Shown: piece after piece, positions 1 to 12,142 of the stretch
Numbering within the stretch: position 1 is the stretch's first letter
Layout of the letters: the number at the start of each line of letters is the position of its first letter
Assembly: GCA_001600055.1 (NCBI GenBank)
Contig: BCIV01000016.1
Span: 186,001-250,000 of the forward strand
Direction: 5' to 3'
DNA length: 64,000 bases
From: Filobasidium wieringae
Lineage: Eukaryota > Basidiomycota > Tremellomycetes > Filobasidiales > Filobasidiaceae
The notes under the pieces: generated by a model
Database searches by the model: none
Seen by the model: only the letters and a program-made list of their open reading frames with translations
Told to the model about the DNA's origin: nothing
Position numbers and translations under genes: made by a program

Positions 1-653
1 AAAACACTTACCCAACCGCCTGCTCAGACTATCTCGCACTGGGCCTCATCGTGTTGATCGCGATTGCCATCTCGACCGGTCTCATCTTCCTTCTCGTCTT
101 GATTGGTCTGCTCTGTCTATACTGGTACCGTAGACACCGAAAGACTGAAGCCCCAGCGCCTGTTGTCACCACTCTCATGGAGAAACGTCCCAGCTCAGAA
201 TTCGGTGATACCGATAGCATCCGCTTGCGACGTCTCGGGGCGATTCAGGAAGCCGTCTTTGGCTCTGCTGCAGTCGCTGCTACTTCCTTTGCTGTGGCGA
301 ACAAGACCGCTTCCCCTAGGGATATGACCGATGATACCAGGTCATCGTTCGGGTACGATAGCACCAGTCAAGGTCACACGACGAACCAAGAGCACTTCCC
401 CGGGCAATATGCGGCGGCGCAAAGATACGCGGCGAACCAAACATTAGACTCGCACAACGAGAGCACCTCCCCCTCTCACATGGGTCGCCCGACCACGGTA
501 AAATATACCTTCGCAGCAGAAGACCCAGCCGAATTGTCGGTTCACGAGGGCGACTACGTGAACGTTCTAGAAGAAGCAGAGGATGAGCAATGGTGGTACG
601 TGCGGGATTCGCAAGGCAGAGAAGGGGTGGTTCCAGCTTCATATCTTTGGTAA
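1..653 (+). CDS. Membrane-anchored SH3-domain protein, 3' part only
   Basis: The gene enters from the left edge already in frame, so its start and extracellular part are missing. The visible part opens with a short stretch ending in one transmembrane helix (about 51-120, LIFLLVLIGLLCLYW), followed by basic residues (RRHRK) that suggest a cytoplasmic C-terminal side. A low-complexity linker of about 110 residues comes next. An SH3 domain fills the last 50 residues, with the ALYDY-like VKYTFAAEDP, the WWYVR tryptophan pair and the closing GVVPASYLW. The stop is TAA at 651-653. Single-pass proteins with a C-terminal SH3 (Fus1-like layout) are known in fungi as cell-surface or signalling adaptors; the role here is inferred from layout only. 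Confidence 0.8.
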   Translation, partial: NTYPTACSDYLALGLIVLIAIAISTGLIFLLVLIGLLCLYWYRRHRKTEAPAPVVTTLMEKRPSSEFGDTDSIRLRRLGAIQEAVFGSAAVAATSFAVANKTASPRDMTDDTRSSFGYDSTSQGHTTNQEHFPGQYAAAQRYAANQTLDSHNESTSPSHMGRPTTVKYTFAAEDPAELSVHEGDYVNVLEEAEDEQWWYVRDSQGREGVVPASYLW

Positions 654-856
654 CCTATTTGACGAACGGTCTTTGACCACTTTATAATGCAAGTTCTGGT
701 AACGACTTTGTAATGAAATAGATTTGACGACGCTCGCTTCTTATACGATTCGCAACTCATATGAGATCGTTCATATGCTAAATTCTACTGCCGATGCATG
801 CAGCTCGTACAGGCATCTCAGGTCGTAACGGTCGTAATCACATATACAAGCGTGCT

Positions 857-3800
857 TCATCTCCAACAGTCGATCCTGCGCCTCAAGATAATCTGCACTT
901 GTCCTTGATCTAATTCCTTGATGTCGACCAGCTCTGCAAGACGCCCGAATTGGCTGTCGAATGCCATCGCGACGGCTGGAGTGAAACTGGTGGCATGTCC
1001 TTCTTGGGGCTCGACCGGTAGTGCCAATACTCGAGCAGTCTCGACGAAACTTTGCCAAGGTAGTTCTGGTCGTCTTATAAAGGTAGCCTCCTGTAAGCCT
1101 AGCCTCGAAGCCTCAATCCAAGCGCAGGTCTCCGCCTGCAGTTCTTGTCCGCCGAATTCAGTAAACTTTGACCATCCAGCATAGACCGCCCTTTGCATTA
1201 TATGATTTATGATGTGGGCGACGATAGCACGGTAGATCCGGCCCAAAGTAGCAGCAGGAAGCATCCGCGCAAGGTGACCAAGGTGAGCCGACAAAGTTGT
1301 CAGTGGGCCTATCAATGCAACTGTAGCAGCTTCTTTATCTACGCTTCTCGCATTAGCATCCCAACGTCTGCAAACCAGGAACGTCATAAGTACGGGGTCG
1401 TAACGATGAATAGGCTTGGAAGAAACGGATGCCTACCGTGTCAGGTGACTTCTCAGATCCCTCTCCACTTCCGCCGTAACATGTTTGACAATCATGCCTT
1501 CTGCGCGATGTGATAACCCCTGGTATAATCCGAGTATTGACCCATATGGACTCCCACCATCTTCGACCTGAATCCCGTCGTGTTGGGCCCGATACCTCAA
1601 CTGCTGATCATCGAGTATTTCTGCGACTAGGTTCAAATAAAGCTGATAAAGAGTCATCCTTTAGCTACGTCAAGTACCTGATCGGCCAACGAAGCTTACA
1701 AGTTCGTCACCCCACTTTTGCATCGATTGTCGCATCCATTCAGCGCTTATCCACGCTTTGGTTAGCCTTTGAAGACCCGTTACTCCGCTAGTCATTTTGC
1801 CAGCATCCATCGACAGACCGCTATCTCTGGCATGCCCGGCCAGAGCACCCGGTACAGCTCGAGCGAACGTAGATGAGAGCGTCTCAAACGCATCGAGTGA
1901 GGAGGCAATCCGTTCCCGATAAGCATTGAGTATAGGAAGCTGGACTTGTGCCAAGAAAGGATATTTATGCCGAAGCGTAGGCAGAGCTGCGTATCGGTCT
2001 ACGAAACAAGCCTTTTAGTGTCGCCCTTGAAAAAAAGGGCAGAAAACAAGATATATACCTGCAACCTGCTCAATAAGCGCTTTGACCTGTCTTGCACCGA
2101 TGGTAGGCTTGAATCCCTTCCTTCGTTCGAGCTTGTCACTGCTCTCAGCATCGACGACATCAGTGATATTCACTAGGGTCCAAGCATCCGGCGAGCTTGT
2201 GATTTCCTCATACTGTTCAGTCGCAACTACCAGAGCGGGGTAAAGTCGCGTCAGGTCGACTTCGTACCTTTTCCAATGACATGGTTGACTCACACTCCTT
2301 TTCTCCTTGCCACCACTTTTCAAACCAATCGCCCTCATTCAGAATCTCTTCCGTCAACCCCTCCCACTCTTGAATCGCGCCGTCTACATCCATCGCTTCA
2401 CTCTCTTGTCTCGTCTGACGCCTTCGGACCTCTTTCCAAGTTCGTGGCATTGCAAATCCTCCATGCCTGACTGATTCGTCAAACGTTACAGTTTGATACA
2501 CAGTGTGAGCTAACAACGGGGGGTATGGCAATAGGTGTGGGAAACGATGCTTCAGCAGCGATAATGGTAAACGTAATAATTGAGCTGTCAGTTCCGACTA
2601 CCAAGCGAGATCGTTAATCTCCTATCTGAAAGTGTTGACGATACAATTTCAACTTACTACAGCATCAACCTCCTTGAACTGATTCCCGCATCGAAGTACC
2701 AGTTGGCGTAGATAATCCTCTGCGAACGGTCGTTGCTCGTAGATCGTGTCCAGGATGCTTGAGAAGGCCCACTCTGGCTATTCCAGTAAGACGAAGATCT
2801 CTTTAGCTCGAGAATGATCGAGCTGGTACGATGGCTAAGACGAACCTTGTCTAACCGATTTGTCGGCCTATCGCCTTCGAAATGAAATACGAATCTTTGC
2901 CGGATAGCGCGTACCATAGTCTCGATGGGGTAGAAGGCATCCTCGATCGATTCGTCGAGTATTAGAATCGATTTAACTTGATCGGGTGTCTGCTGTACAA
3001 GTTTGATCCCCCTATTGGAGAAGTCAACCCAACTCTGTGAGATGAGTTCCTTCGTGATCATGAAAATCTCTTACTCATGTTGCAACACTCCCAGCTCCTT
3101 GAAAGACCTCTCAAATCTAGCCCTCTCCGACTGTCCAACGGCTGCGTAGTCGAAGACTCCGCCTTTCCCCGTCTCTCCCCACTTCATCTCTCTTACCGCC
3201 TTCCCAAGACTCTCCTGTCCCCAGCGCTTGAGCTCTCTCCAAGTCTCACGGTAGACTCTAAGGGAGAGCTGAAGGATATGGAGATGAGGGGGAAGAGTGG
3301 ATGACAGAGATACTAAGAATGTATGCAGAGCTTTAAATTTGGGAATGGACAGAACAGGAGAACGATTTCCAGCTGCGACTTGAGCAGAAGGCTCCAGCGT
3401 TTCTTGCCTGCAGACGGATATATCAGTACTAGAAACTTAATAACGTCGGCCTTCCATTGAAATGGATCTGGGACGTACGCGAGCAACATGATCTTCTCGA
3501 TCACCGAAATCCATTTCAATCCCACTCCGAGACTCCTCAGTTCTTCCTGAGCCTTTTCCAACTGTTCCAAAAGCGTAACCTCATCCATATCTTGAGGATC
3601 GGTTGAATCCGTAGTGTTACGTGGCGTGGAAATCAATTGACCTGTTAAGCGACTGAGATCGTCGATAAGGGAGTAACGGGATTGGGAAAGAAGAGATGTC
3701 TGGGATTGAAGGGATTGAAGCTGAGATCGAGCTTGTTCGATTATTGGCCGAATCTGATTGTTTGTTTCTGCTAGCTGATTGGGGTGTACCAAGAACCAAA

Positions 3801-4178
3801 TATTAGGTTAGCTTACTCGAGAACAGATATGAGTGGGTGAAGGGGACGGACCGAAGACGAGCTTGATTGCTGTATCTCTTTCCATTTCGCGATTTCGAGT
3901 TCCAAACCGGTCAACGGCGAGGTCTCTTGGGATTTTGTCTTGATGTAATTTGGGCTTTCTCCGATGGGATCGTCTTCATCATCGTCATCCAAACCCCAGC
4001 CATCCTCGGCTTCTACTTCCTGCTGAATCTCCTCATTTGCAGCTGGGTTGCCTGTTCTGACCAAATCATCCCAGGTAGAAAACCGCTCGTTTAATAACCT
4101 AAGAACAGCATGATCATATTCTTGCTGTTCTGGCTGATCCCTGAACTTTTCTAGAGCTTGAATTATGGAAGTCGACAT
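857..4178 (-). CDS. RINT1: RINT1/Tip20 family vesicle-tethering protein
   Basis: A multi-exon gene read from 4178 down to a TGA at 857-859. The N-terminal exon has an acidic stretch, then a coiled-coil region (QLQSLQSQTSLLSQ and LEQLEKAQEELRSLG) and the segment VGLKWISVIEKIMLLA, typical of the RINT1 N-terminus. Central exons give RFVFHFEGDRPTNRLDK followed, after splicing, by PEWAFSSILDTIYEQRPF, which is a family hallmark. The C-terminal half contains YPPLLAHTVYQTVTFDESVR, LPILNAYRERI and AEVERDLRSHL, and the last exon starts at an acceptor near 1376 (RRWDANARSVDKEAA). RINT1/Tip20 belongs to the Dsl1/NRZ complex that tethers Golgi-derived vesicles to the ER; the human protein also binds RAD50. 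An in-frame ATG exists 96 nt upstream (4274). Length, near 900 residues, fits the family. Several inner exon borders are not pinned down. Confidence 0.85.
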
Positions 4179-5157
4179 GCTTGAAAGAGGTGGTGGTGAC
4201 GTCACGAACGTAGAAGTGGGGGAAAAGGTCGTTGGCGATGATTTGAAACGCCAGGATTCAAGCGGTCGAATCAAAAGGGATGATGGAGCTGCGCAGTATT
4301 CTTGCGATTATTTAAGGGTTTTGCTTTAGGTTGACGTCTGTAATTTCGAGACTGGCCTTCATACAGAGGAGGTAGCTATCGAGTTGTCGCCAAGGAACCC
4401 TGAATTTGAGCCAAATCTTCGCAGACCCTGCTCCTTCTGACTAAATGACTGAGCAGTCTGGTTGAGGACGAGTGGAATTTGATGTATATGTATATAAGGC
4501 TTAACCGGCTCAAGGACGTTAAAGCGAACATGTGATGATATGGGGACATACAGCACCTGAAAGCGAGATGCTGCCCGAACAATAATAGTGACACAAATAC
4601 ACGTCATCCTTATCACAGCCCTAGCGAATGGTTTGAAGTTGGCACGAGGGATCAATGTCAAGCAACGACCAAAGTATTAGCTGAAGTTACCCTCTGCTCC
4701 CAGGCTACCAATATCCGTCAACTCCTAGGCATTGGAAATATCCTCCATCAGCACAAAATGGAGAGGGACTAACATGCTCGGCATAACTCTGACGTCCCAG
4801 TAGACAATGGTGTGGAGGTAATCGTCACCTGCCTCATAGTACACCAGAATGGCAATCTAGGATGCAACAAGTTGAGAAATATGTATACTCTTGATAGTTT
4901 GATGACAATGAGTGCCTGCTAATGTCGAGGACGAGTCAGTCATTTGGCTCGCCGCGCAAAACAAGTTCCGCGATCATTTGTTTCAGACTGACTCACGTAA
5001 CTACCTTTGTTCAATGTGCCGCTAGATTTGGATACATATCCCTTTGATCGTTGCCTTTATATATTCCTCAACGTGTTCTATCTCCTACCGCTTCGCAGCG
5101 GTACAGGGTCTTGGTTAATAATCGATTTCCACTAAATACGAAAACATCTGAGATATT
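4179..5157. other. Intergenic region between divergent genes
   Basis: About 980 bases between the start of the RINT1 gene and the start of the phosphatase gene. Short open frames occur (for example 4359-4661 on the minus strand) but none resembles a protein I know or shows splice logic. I see no tRNA-like cloverleaf. It presumably holds both promoters. Confidence 0.5.
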
Positions 5158-6841
5158 ATGCCACCTACACCTGCGATCACGGCTCATGATGACTATCATC
5201 TCGAACCCATCTTCTATCGATTCGATATCGATGATATCATCAGAAAACTGTTGAGTGGTATGTCTAGATATTTCAGGCGAATAGCTGCGTTCTAGCTGAC
5301 GACAGACTTTGTTGCTGTAGTCAGAGGTGGTGCAACAGATCGATGCGTTCAGCTGACGTACGACGAAATCAAATACTTGTGTCTTGCTGCTCGGTGAGTC
5401 TTCTGTTTGGATCAACTGCTTTAAGAGAAGAATTCACTGTGGGTGCTGGATCCTTTTATCGCTCAGGGAGGTGTTTATGTCTCAACCCTCCCTGGTCGAG
5501 GTGGAAGCGCCAATCAAGATATGTGGAGATATTCACGGACGATACTATGATCTTCTCAGAATCTTCGAGTTTGGTAAGCTATACGGGTAAATCTAGCATA
5601 CAACCGCTGAACAAAGAACAAACGTATATCTATGTTTGTTACAGCTGGATTTCCGCCCGAGTCAAATTATCTTTTTTTGGGAGATTACGTGGATCGAGGT
5701 AACTCCAAGTACCGCTTTGACGCGCCGACGGGTTCTTGATTGGTGTTTCTGTTTCTATCACAGGGCGGCACAACATCGAAGTCACCGCCTTGATCTTTGC
5801 TTACAAGTATGTCCTTCGCCCGTTGTTTCTAGAATCAAGAGGTATACTTATGCGATCCTGCTACGAAAAGGATCAAGTATCCTGAGAACTTCTTCCCTTT
5901 GAGAGGTAATCACGAGAGCGCGGGCGTCAATGGCAAATACGGCTTCCTCGACGAGTGTACGTAGAACCGCCTTGATATTGTACCTTTATTGGCGTTACTG
6001 ACACGGGATCCCGCGTTGAAGGTAAACGAAGATATAACATGAAAGTTTGGAAATTGTTCTCGGATACCTTCAACTGTTTGCCACCGGCAGGTTTGGTCAG
6101 CGATCGGATCCTATGTATGCATGGAGGAATCGTGAGCGTTGCGTTATCGATCGAGGTTTCTTTCATAGTAACACCCGCTAAATAATGCACAGTCACCCGA
6201 TCTCAACTCGTTGGAAGATATTCGGAGGATTGTCAGACCAACTGAGATACCTGCATCGGGACTCATGTGCGATTTACTCTGGAGCGATCCAGAGAAAGAT
6301 CAGCTAGGCTGGACACCTAGTAGACGGGGAGCTGGGTAAGCTACTCTCCGGTGGCTTGAGGCGCGAAAATTCCATCTTGATTTGAGATTGAATGATAGGT
6401 TTCAATTCGGCCCGGACGTTGTATCCAAGTTTCTGCAAAAGTTCGACTTGGACCTTATAGCGAGGGCGCATCAAGTAGTGGCGGACGGATATGAGTTCTT
6501 TGCCGGTCGACAATTGGTGACTCTATTTTCTTCGCCCAACTATACCGCTTCAGTTAGTGATCATGGCAGCCGTTCACGTCCTGGCAACGCTGACCCTAAT
6601 CCAACGCAGCAAGACAATGCGGCTGGCATAATGTCAGTAGATGAGAACTTGCTGTGTAGCTTTGCAGTAAGTACCGGAGTCGTCAGATACATCCCTATTC
6701 CAAAATATTGATCAGCTTGGCATACAGATCTTGAAACCAGACGACGAGCAGTACTCCGTTCCTCGATGGCAACAAAATCTATCTGGTCGAAGAGCATCAA
6801 TCAAACCGCCGCGAATCAGGAACACCCAAATTGCGATTTGA
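5158..6841 (+). CDS. Divergent PP1-type serine/threonine phosphatase
   Basis: Eleven exons can be read: 5158-5257, 5321-5393, 5467-5573, 5645-5698, 5764-5806, 5871-5956, 6022-6131, 6193-6335, 6399-6552, 6610-6666 and 6728-6841, giving 346 residues. All phosphoprotein-phosphatase metal and catalytic signatures are present: [24 protein letters not shown], the HGG histidine and [15 protein letters not shown]1-like blocks include [16 protein letters not shown] (here [16 protein letters not shown]) and CSFAILKP. Compared with canonical PP1, GNHEC is GNHES, and the beta12-beta13 loop PNYCGEFDN reads PNYTASQDN, so the cysteine that reacts with microcystin in PP1 is threonine. The C-terminal tail is short and basic. 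A 57-nt frame-preserving intron (6553-6609) is needed to restore the loop length. It is a PP1-family enzyme, but probably not the main GLC7 orthologue, which is normally almost invariant. Confidence 0.9.
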
Positions 6842-6979
6842 TTTCGCCACGTGTTGCGTCCTCTCTTCTCTCGGAAATCGTATATCAGAGTTGATATGAT
6901 AAAGGATACATGATCGGCGAATAGTAACAAGCAAAGAATCAAACAAGGTGTCTAATCGTGTTCAAATTTAGTCTACATT

Positions 6980-8998
6980 TTATCGCGCCCAGCCGGTGTG
7001 CTGCTGAACTTCTCCCATCTCATGCGTATCTTGACTCAAGCTAGTGGTAGGCTGTAGCTGTGCATATCCACCTGTCGCCTTTTCGTTGTTCTCCTTGTCT
7101 GCTGCGTTCAAGGCGGCGGTTGCTGAGGATCAAAACAGTTGGGTAAATAGTCTGTTGACATATACTTCAAGCGGATCAATGAAACTTACGATCAGAGATA
7201 CCCGCTCGCGTTCCCCAACCAGTTTCGTGCAGGGTACACATCGCATATACCTTCATGATAGCGCTGCAAGAGTCCCCCAAAGGTTTAGCTTCGAAATGCT
7301 CCAATCACGAGTTGACGTTGCTGCTCACAAATAATAACCGAAAAGGATAAAGGCAGGAACGCAGACGATATGACTGGGGTGGAACCAAAGATGTGGGAGC
7401 AGTTTGAGGGTTCTTGTGACCATGAGCCATACGAGATATGAGACGACGATTCTCCTAGAAATATCGATAAAAGAATCAGTCTTTCTTACAGCTACCAGCA
7501 AGACATTCACTCTACTCACCAAGCTGGTAGATGATAACCCCCATCTTCCACGCTACGTGTGGACTTCACGATCAGATAAATGACCAAACAAGGACCGACC
7601 AGGAGCGTAAAAGGGTTGATAAATCGATCGATCATGCTATAAGCAACATAGGGATGTTTCGACCAAACGTATCTTTCCGTTACTAAGCTCCTGAAGTCCG
7701 ATCGAACGGTGTTACGTGTCCATCTTAGGACTTGCTTGAGGAATCTCCAATTGGGTTTCATTGTAGACAAAAGTTCTGCTTCCTTGCACACTTGAACATA
7801 GGTGTTCCATCCGTGACTGACCATCCACCTCGTCAAGAATTTGTCATCTCCCGAATTCAAGTGATATTTGCCGAGCCAGAAGTCGTGCGTGAAACCATGC
7901 AAAAAGTCGGGATCTTTGAGAATGACCGTTCGATAAGCCGCGGTTCTTCCGGAGAGACAAGGGATTCCTCCGTCGATGTGAGTGGATGAAGCGATTTCGA
8001 TATTCCTGATAGTCAACCTGAACGCCGCCAAGACTTCCCAGACGGTCATTCTAGGTCCGCAAGGTTTGACTCTCTGACTAGTTCCAACCCCTCCAATTTG
8101 TTGATCCTCGAAACAAGCAAGCACGTAGGGCAATAGAGTAGGAGGCCAGATAGCGTCGTCATCCGCGAACACGATAATATCCGTAGTCGTATTTCTGATC
8201 CCATGGGCCATTTGTAACCTCTTGTTAGCCAGGGGCACAGTCAAAACTCTAATTTTCTCCGGCGAAACAGAATTGGCCAGTTCTTGGAGAGGACCTTTCA
8301 TAGTTTCTTCAGTCACGATGATGATTTCCTTGGGGTTTCCTTCCAACCAAGAAAACGCAGCCTCTGTTGTACATAACACAACAGGATCAATCAGAGATCC
8401 TTGTCATTGTCCCCTTCCTAAACCAGAGACATACCCCTGAACTCCTCTCCGGCGTCAATGGTCGGAACGATGATGGTCACATCCTCCGAAGCGATATAAG
8501 TAGGGTTTTCGGGCAGCGGAATGGGTCGATAGACGAATCTTGCCGACAATCTAATTAGATACCTATTGGTCGGATAGACGAATTAGTTATGCCAGGCAAA
8601 TGATTGGGGATTTTTGGGGTAGCTTACCATAGATATCTGTTCAAAGAGCAGGACCAGAATATACGTATGGTCAGGTTGGATTCTTCTCGGTCAAGAGACA
8701 AATGTATCCCAGGATACGTACCGGTAGAATCTAAAGATGACAACACCTGATCAGCTACGTTTGAACCCCTTGATCGCCTAAATACACTCACCCAATAATT
8801 CCAAATGGGATGAAGACAGGAACTGATATTCAGAAGAGCAGAGAATACGGTTTAGAGGACGTGAATAGATTAAGATACCAAACAATAGCGATGGACTTAC
8901 ACTTGTCTGCTGTCAAGTAACTGCAAATATCCGGGTCGAGGAGGCATCAGATCAAGGGGTTCTAGACTTCCAATTGAGGATACGCAAACTTACAGCAT
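6980..8998 (-). CDS. CPS1: Family 2 glycosyltransferase, CPS1-type polysaccharide/hyaluronan synthase
   Basis: Ten exons (in minus-strand order): 8998-8994, 8920-8901, 8823-8793, 8731-8723, 8636-8628, 8562-8435, 8363-7520, 7454-7329, 7263-7190 and 7122-6980; the total of 1389 nt encodes 462 residues. The N-terminus reads as a membrane segment (PVFIPFGIIGFYRYLWYLIR). The GT2 domain follows: VTIIVPTIDAGEEF, the metal/UDP motif VFADDDAIW, the acceptor-loop motif GGIPCLSGRTAAYR, GDDKFLTRW and QVLRWTRN (QxxRW). Three or four membrane helices close the protein, with the family-typical HETGWGTRAG near the end. In Cryptococcus the CPS1 product makes hyaluronan; whether this one uses the same sugars cannot be told from sequence. 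It is convergent with the phosphatase gene (138 nt apart). Exons 4 and 5 are only 9 nt each. Confidence 0.88.
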
Positions 8999-9589
8999 CT
9001 TGGGATTATCTTAGATGTCTCCTTTCGTAGCTCAGAATTTATGCGAGGTCGAAGTTGACCGCCTTGATATTGTTGTTTGCAAGGATATACGCGTTGCGAG
9101 TGTATCGTTGAGAGAGAGAGAGAAGGTATGTAGGATCGAAAGATCTCTAGAAAAATGGGTAGTACTGGGTGGTACTGTGGTGGGCCCAGCAAGCTTGCTG
9201 AAATTCTTGCTGTTGGTCGAATAAAAACGAACGTAGATGAAGTGATCTCCCCGATAATGTGCGAGGCTGTGTTTTTGAACGTGAGAGAATGATGGGTGCT
9301 CGTGAATGTGTCGTTTCGCGGGCGTCGAGGGTCAGGTATCTGATACTTGTAGTTACTATAACATGGGGGAGGTATGAGGTCAAAGTCAAATGAGACGGTG
9401 GCAGTAGAGCAAGAAGACCAAGCCGTGTTTGATGTTGATGGAGAATATGGCGAATTGTGATGAGCGATGTCACACAGAGTAATCATTTCCATCGGCTGCG
9501 GTGATTACGTGAAGGCACGCGCCATGCATTTTCACCCCTACCCCTATTATAGGCACCTACAGCTATATATGGCCATCCTATGCACCACC
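8999..9589. other. Intergenic: upstream of the synthase, downstream of the Rieske gene
   Basis: About 590 bases between two minus-strand genes. It holds the presumed synthase promoter, a short GA repeat at about 9111-9124 and a T/A-rich patch near 9565-9571 (tatatat). A minus-strand open frame (8962-9492) crosses it but uses no recognisable protein signal. Confidence 0.45.
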
Positions 9590-11636
9590 TCAGGTCAATC
9601 TAGGATGTACTCTCTCATCTCCCTCAACCTTCAACCCGTATGCTGAAGCCTTGTACCCTTCCAACCCTTCATACCAATCTCCGTCCATCCCTGCCTTGCC
9701 TCTATCATCCACACTGAAGGGTCCCTTGATCTTTCCTGCAAAGTTCTCCTTGACAAGCCTTCGGAAACTCGCAACAGGATCGATCCCTGCTCTCGAACAT
9801 ATCCAAGTGAACCACCGATGGCCTGTAGTGACATGAGTGATCTCATCAAGATGGATGATCTCCATCATATCACGACTCTTGATATCTCCAGCCTTTTCGA
9901 ATTTCTTGATCGTTACCGGATTGACCTATACGGATCGATCGAAATTTAGTGATCTTTCGTTCCATTTCCAGCATCAAGGACCTGAACCGACTCACATCTA
10001 AGCCTCTAGCTTCATGGACCAAACAGACGATTGCCAGGCGCGCTAACAAATCATCCTGAGTATCTAAAGCACTCTCCCATAGCCCTGCATGTACCGTATG
10101 TGCTCCATAATACGATCCTAGCTCAGTGAGTCGATTGGACAGCAAGGTGAAATGCTTGGCTTCGTCTTCCGCGACCTGAAGGGGTAAAAGATGTCAACAA
10201 CAGGTGGGCGAATGGATCGCGAAGGAGATGAAACGAAACGTACTTTCGCCCAGTCTAAGTAGAATTCGATTGGCAGTTTGGAACCGTTTATTTCAAAATG
10301 AGCGAAACGGGTAATGATGTCCCAACTGTCAAATCCAGCGGATCCCATGAGCCTTCAAGAGATCACGTTAGGAGGTTATGTTACTCACGCCAAATCGATA
10401 GCCCATTGTTCGATATTGGCCAACGCATCTACCACATTATCCCATCAAACTCAACAACCCTCGTCGCGGTTCTTAAAAATAGGACAAAGATAACAGACTC
10501 ACGAATCATCAGAATCCTGCTCTTCTCATTCCCGCCTTTCCCCCTCTTTCCGACCATACCCGGATCGACCTCCCTCAGCCCTTCTCTAGGCGGTACGAAC
10601 CCTCTCTTTTGCTCCCCCATTGTTCCACGCTCAGTTCTCCATCCTTCTCCTTCAGCCGGACGGAACAATGCTTGAGCGAGAGAGAGATCTTTTTTGGAAG
10701 GAAGGATGGAGAGGAAAGAACCGGTTCGGAGGGAGGTGGTTGTCTGGCGTGTGAGGGCGACTTTTTGTGTTGGGTTGGGAGTCTGGAGTATGAGGAGAGC
10801 GGATTGAACTAAGGTTCTTGGGAGGGGAGGAAGGTTGGAAGGGTTGGTGATGGGATTCTGAGCCGATGATGATGATCCGGACGGATTGGGTTGAGCGTTC
10901 CCACATTTAGCTCCCTCGATGAATTCCTCGCTAACCCCCTTGACTTCCAAGACCTCCCATCTCCCTTCTCCTTCCTCTTCGCGCTTAGGCGTCTTCACCC
11001 ATACTTCCCCCTTCGTCACTCTCACATCGTATACACACACATCCATCCCCATACTTCCTTCCCCTGTTTCCAGGTCGAAGTCGTATTGATGCCATGGGCA
11101 AGTGATAGTGCCCCCTAAATCTTCTATTTCGGGTGGAGAGAATGAGGAGGAGGAGAGTTCAGGTGCGAGGGAGATGTTCAAGGCTTGATCTATTTCTTCT
11201 TCGGTCGAGCGATTCGATGGGTTAAGAGAGGCCTCTTTCAATCCTTGAGAAAGGTTATGGGTTTCCCGATCATCATCCTGTTCTTTCCCTTCACTGCCGT
11301 TCGTATCGTTGTCGGACTTGTCCATCGTGATGGGCGCATGAGCTAAGGGCGCGCCCATATGAGGACAAGTCGATTCCATGCAATAAAGCCTCACGTCCTC
11401 TTCATCTTGCTCTTCTTTAGCTCCATGGGTAGGTATGTAAGAAACGGGCGATAACCGAAACAAGAGCAGCCGGCGGTATTCTTTAGGCTCATCGAGTGTT
11501 CTAAGGGTGAGAGTGAAACGGGTATGGGTTGTGAGGGAGGAGAGAGGAGAGATACTGTTGATATGCGGATATCAGAGTGGGGTGCTGAAAGCGAGAAGGA
11601 GACAGCTCACTAGGTATACTCTGCTACAGGTATCAT
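9590..11636 (-). CDS. Rieske [2Fe-2S] domain fused to a DUF455 ferritin-like domain
   Basis: The first exon is MIPVAEYT, spliced to YISPLSSLTTHTRF; the large second exon carries a Rieske cluster motif in two halves, CPHMGAPL (CxH) and CPWHQYDFD (CxxH). These halves are separated by about 85 residues of acidic and serine-rich insert, against the usual 15-17. The C-terminal half is DUF455 (PF04305): LANIEQWAIDLA, then HFTLLSNRLTELGSYYG, GLWESALDT, LARLAIVCLVHEARGLDV, HLDEITHVTTGHRWF and a final low-complexity tail ending RVHPRLT. The recurrent Glu/His pattern (IEQ, EARG, DEITHV) fits a di-metal four-helix bundle. The reaction is unknown; an oxidase or hydroxylase fed by the Rieske centre is an inference. 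The gene is divergent from the ribosomal protein gene. Confidence 0.82.
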
Positions 11637-12142
11637 TTTACAATGTTATATGAGTTGGATACAGTTGATGGATTGGCTGAGAGTAAAATGAAAGATTAAG
11701 GGTGAATATTGCCATGAAGCTCATGAAGTCGTCAGGTCGATCGTTATCAGAAATATACATCCGAGATATGGGTCAACGACCGGTACGGCATTCATCACTC
11801 TCGGATCCGCGATCTGACTTCAGCTTAGTCAGCCTCGACGCGCAGCAATTCCCCTCTCGGAGATAGATTTTTTGGTCAAAAGGGTTAAGCGCAAGCCATT
11901 CACTTGCAATCGCGTCGCCCAGAGGTCTCACTCGTTCTCCTCGCGCTTCCTCTTGTCACGACCTTGCCCTCCAGCTCTCTCGTTCGCCCATTCGCTCTCA
12001 CCGCCCTCGCTTCGATCGAGCTCGAGAGGTTGGGAGCTGAACAAGATCAAGTCCACGCACCTCCTCCCTGGCTTCTCTTTTCTGCAGGAACGGTCCGTGC
12101 TTATCGACACTAATCTTTCCCCCACCCCCCTCTCTTCTCAAG
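11637..12142. other. Divergent promoter region, Rieske-DUF455 / RPS0
   Basis: About 505 bases between two start codons. The part nearest the ribosomal protein gene is strongly pyrimidine-rich (about 11930-12140), as is common for fungal ribosomal protein leaders. No other gene signal. Confidence 0.5.

Noticed and set aside
4179..5157. Possible tRNA or small gene in the 980-base gap
   Set aside because: No A/B box pair or cloverleaf pattern was visible, and short frames lack support.
8962..9492. 176-codon minus-strand frame upstream of the synthase
   Set aside because: It overlaps the synthase first exon in another frame and has no recognisable content.
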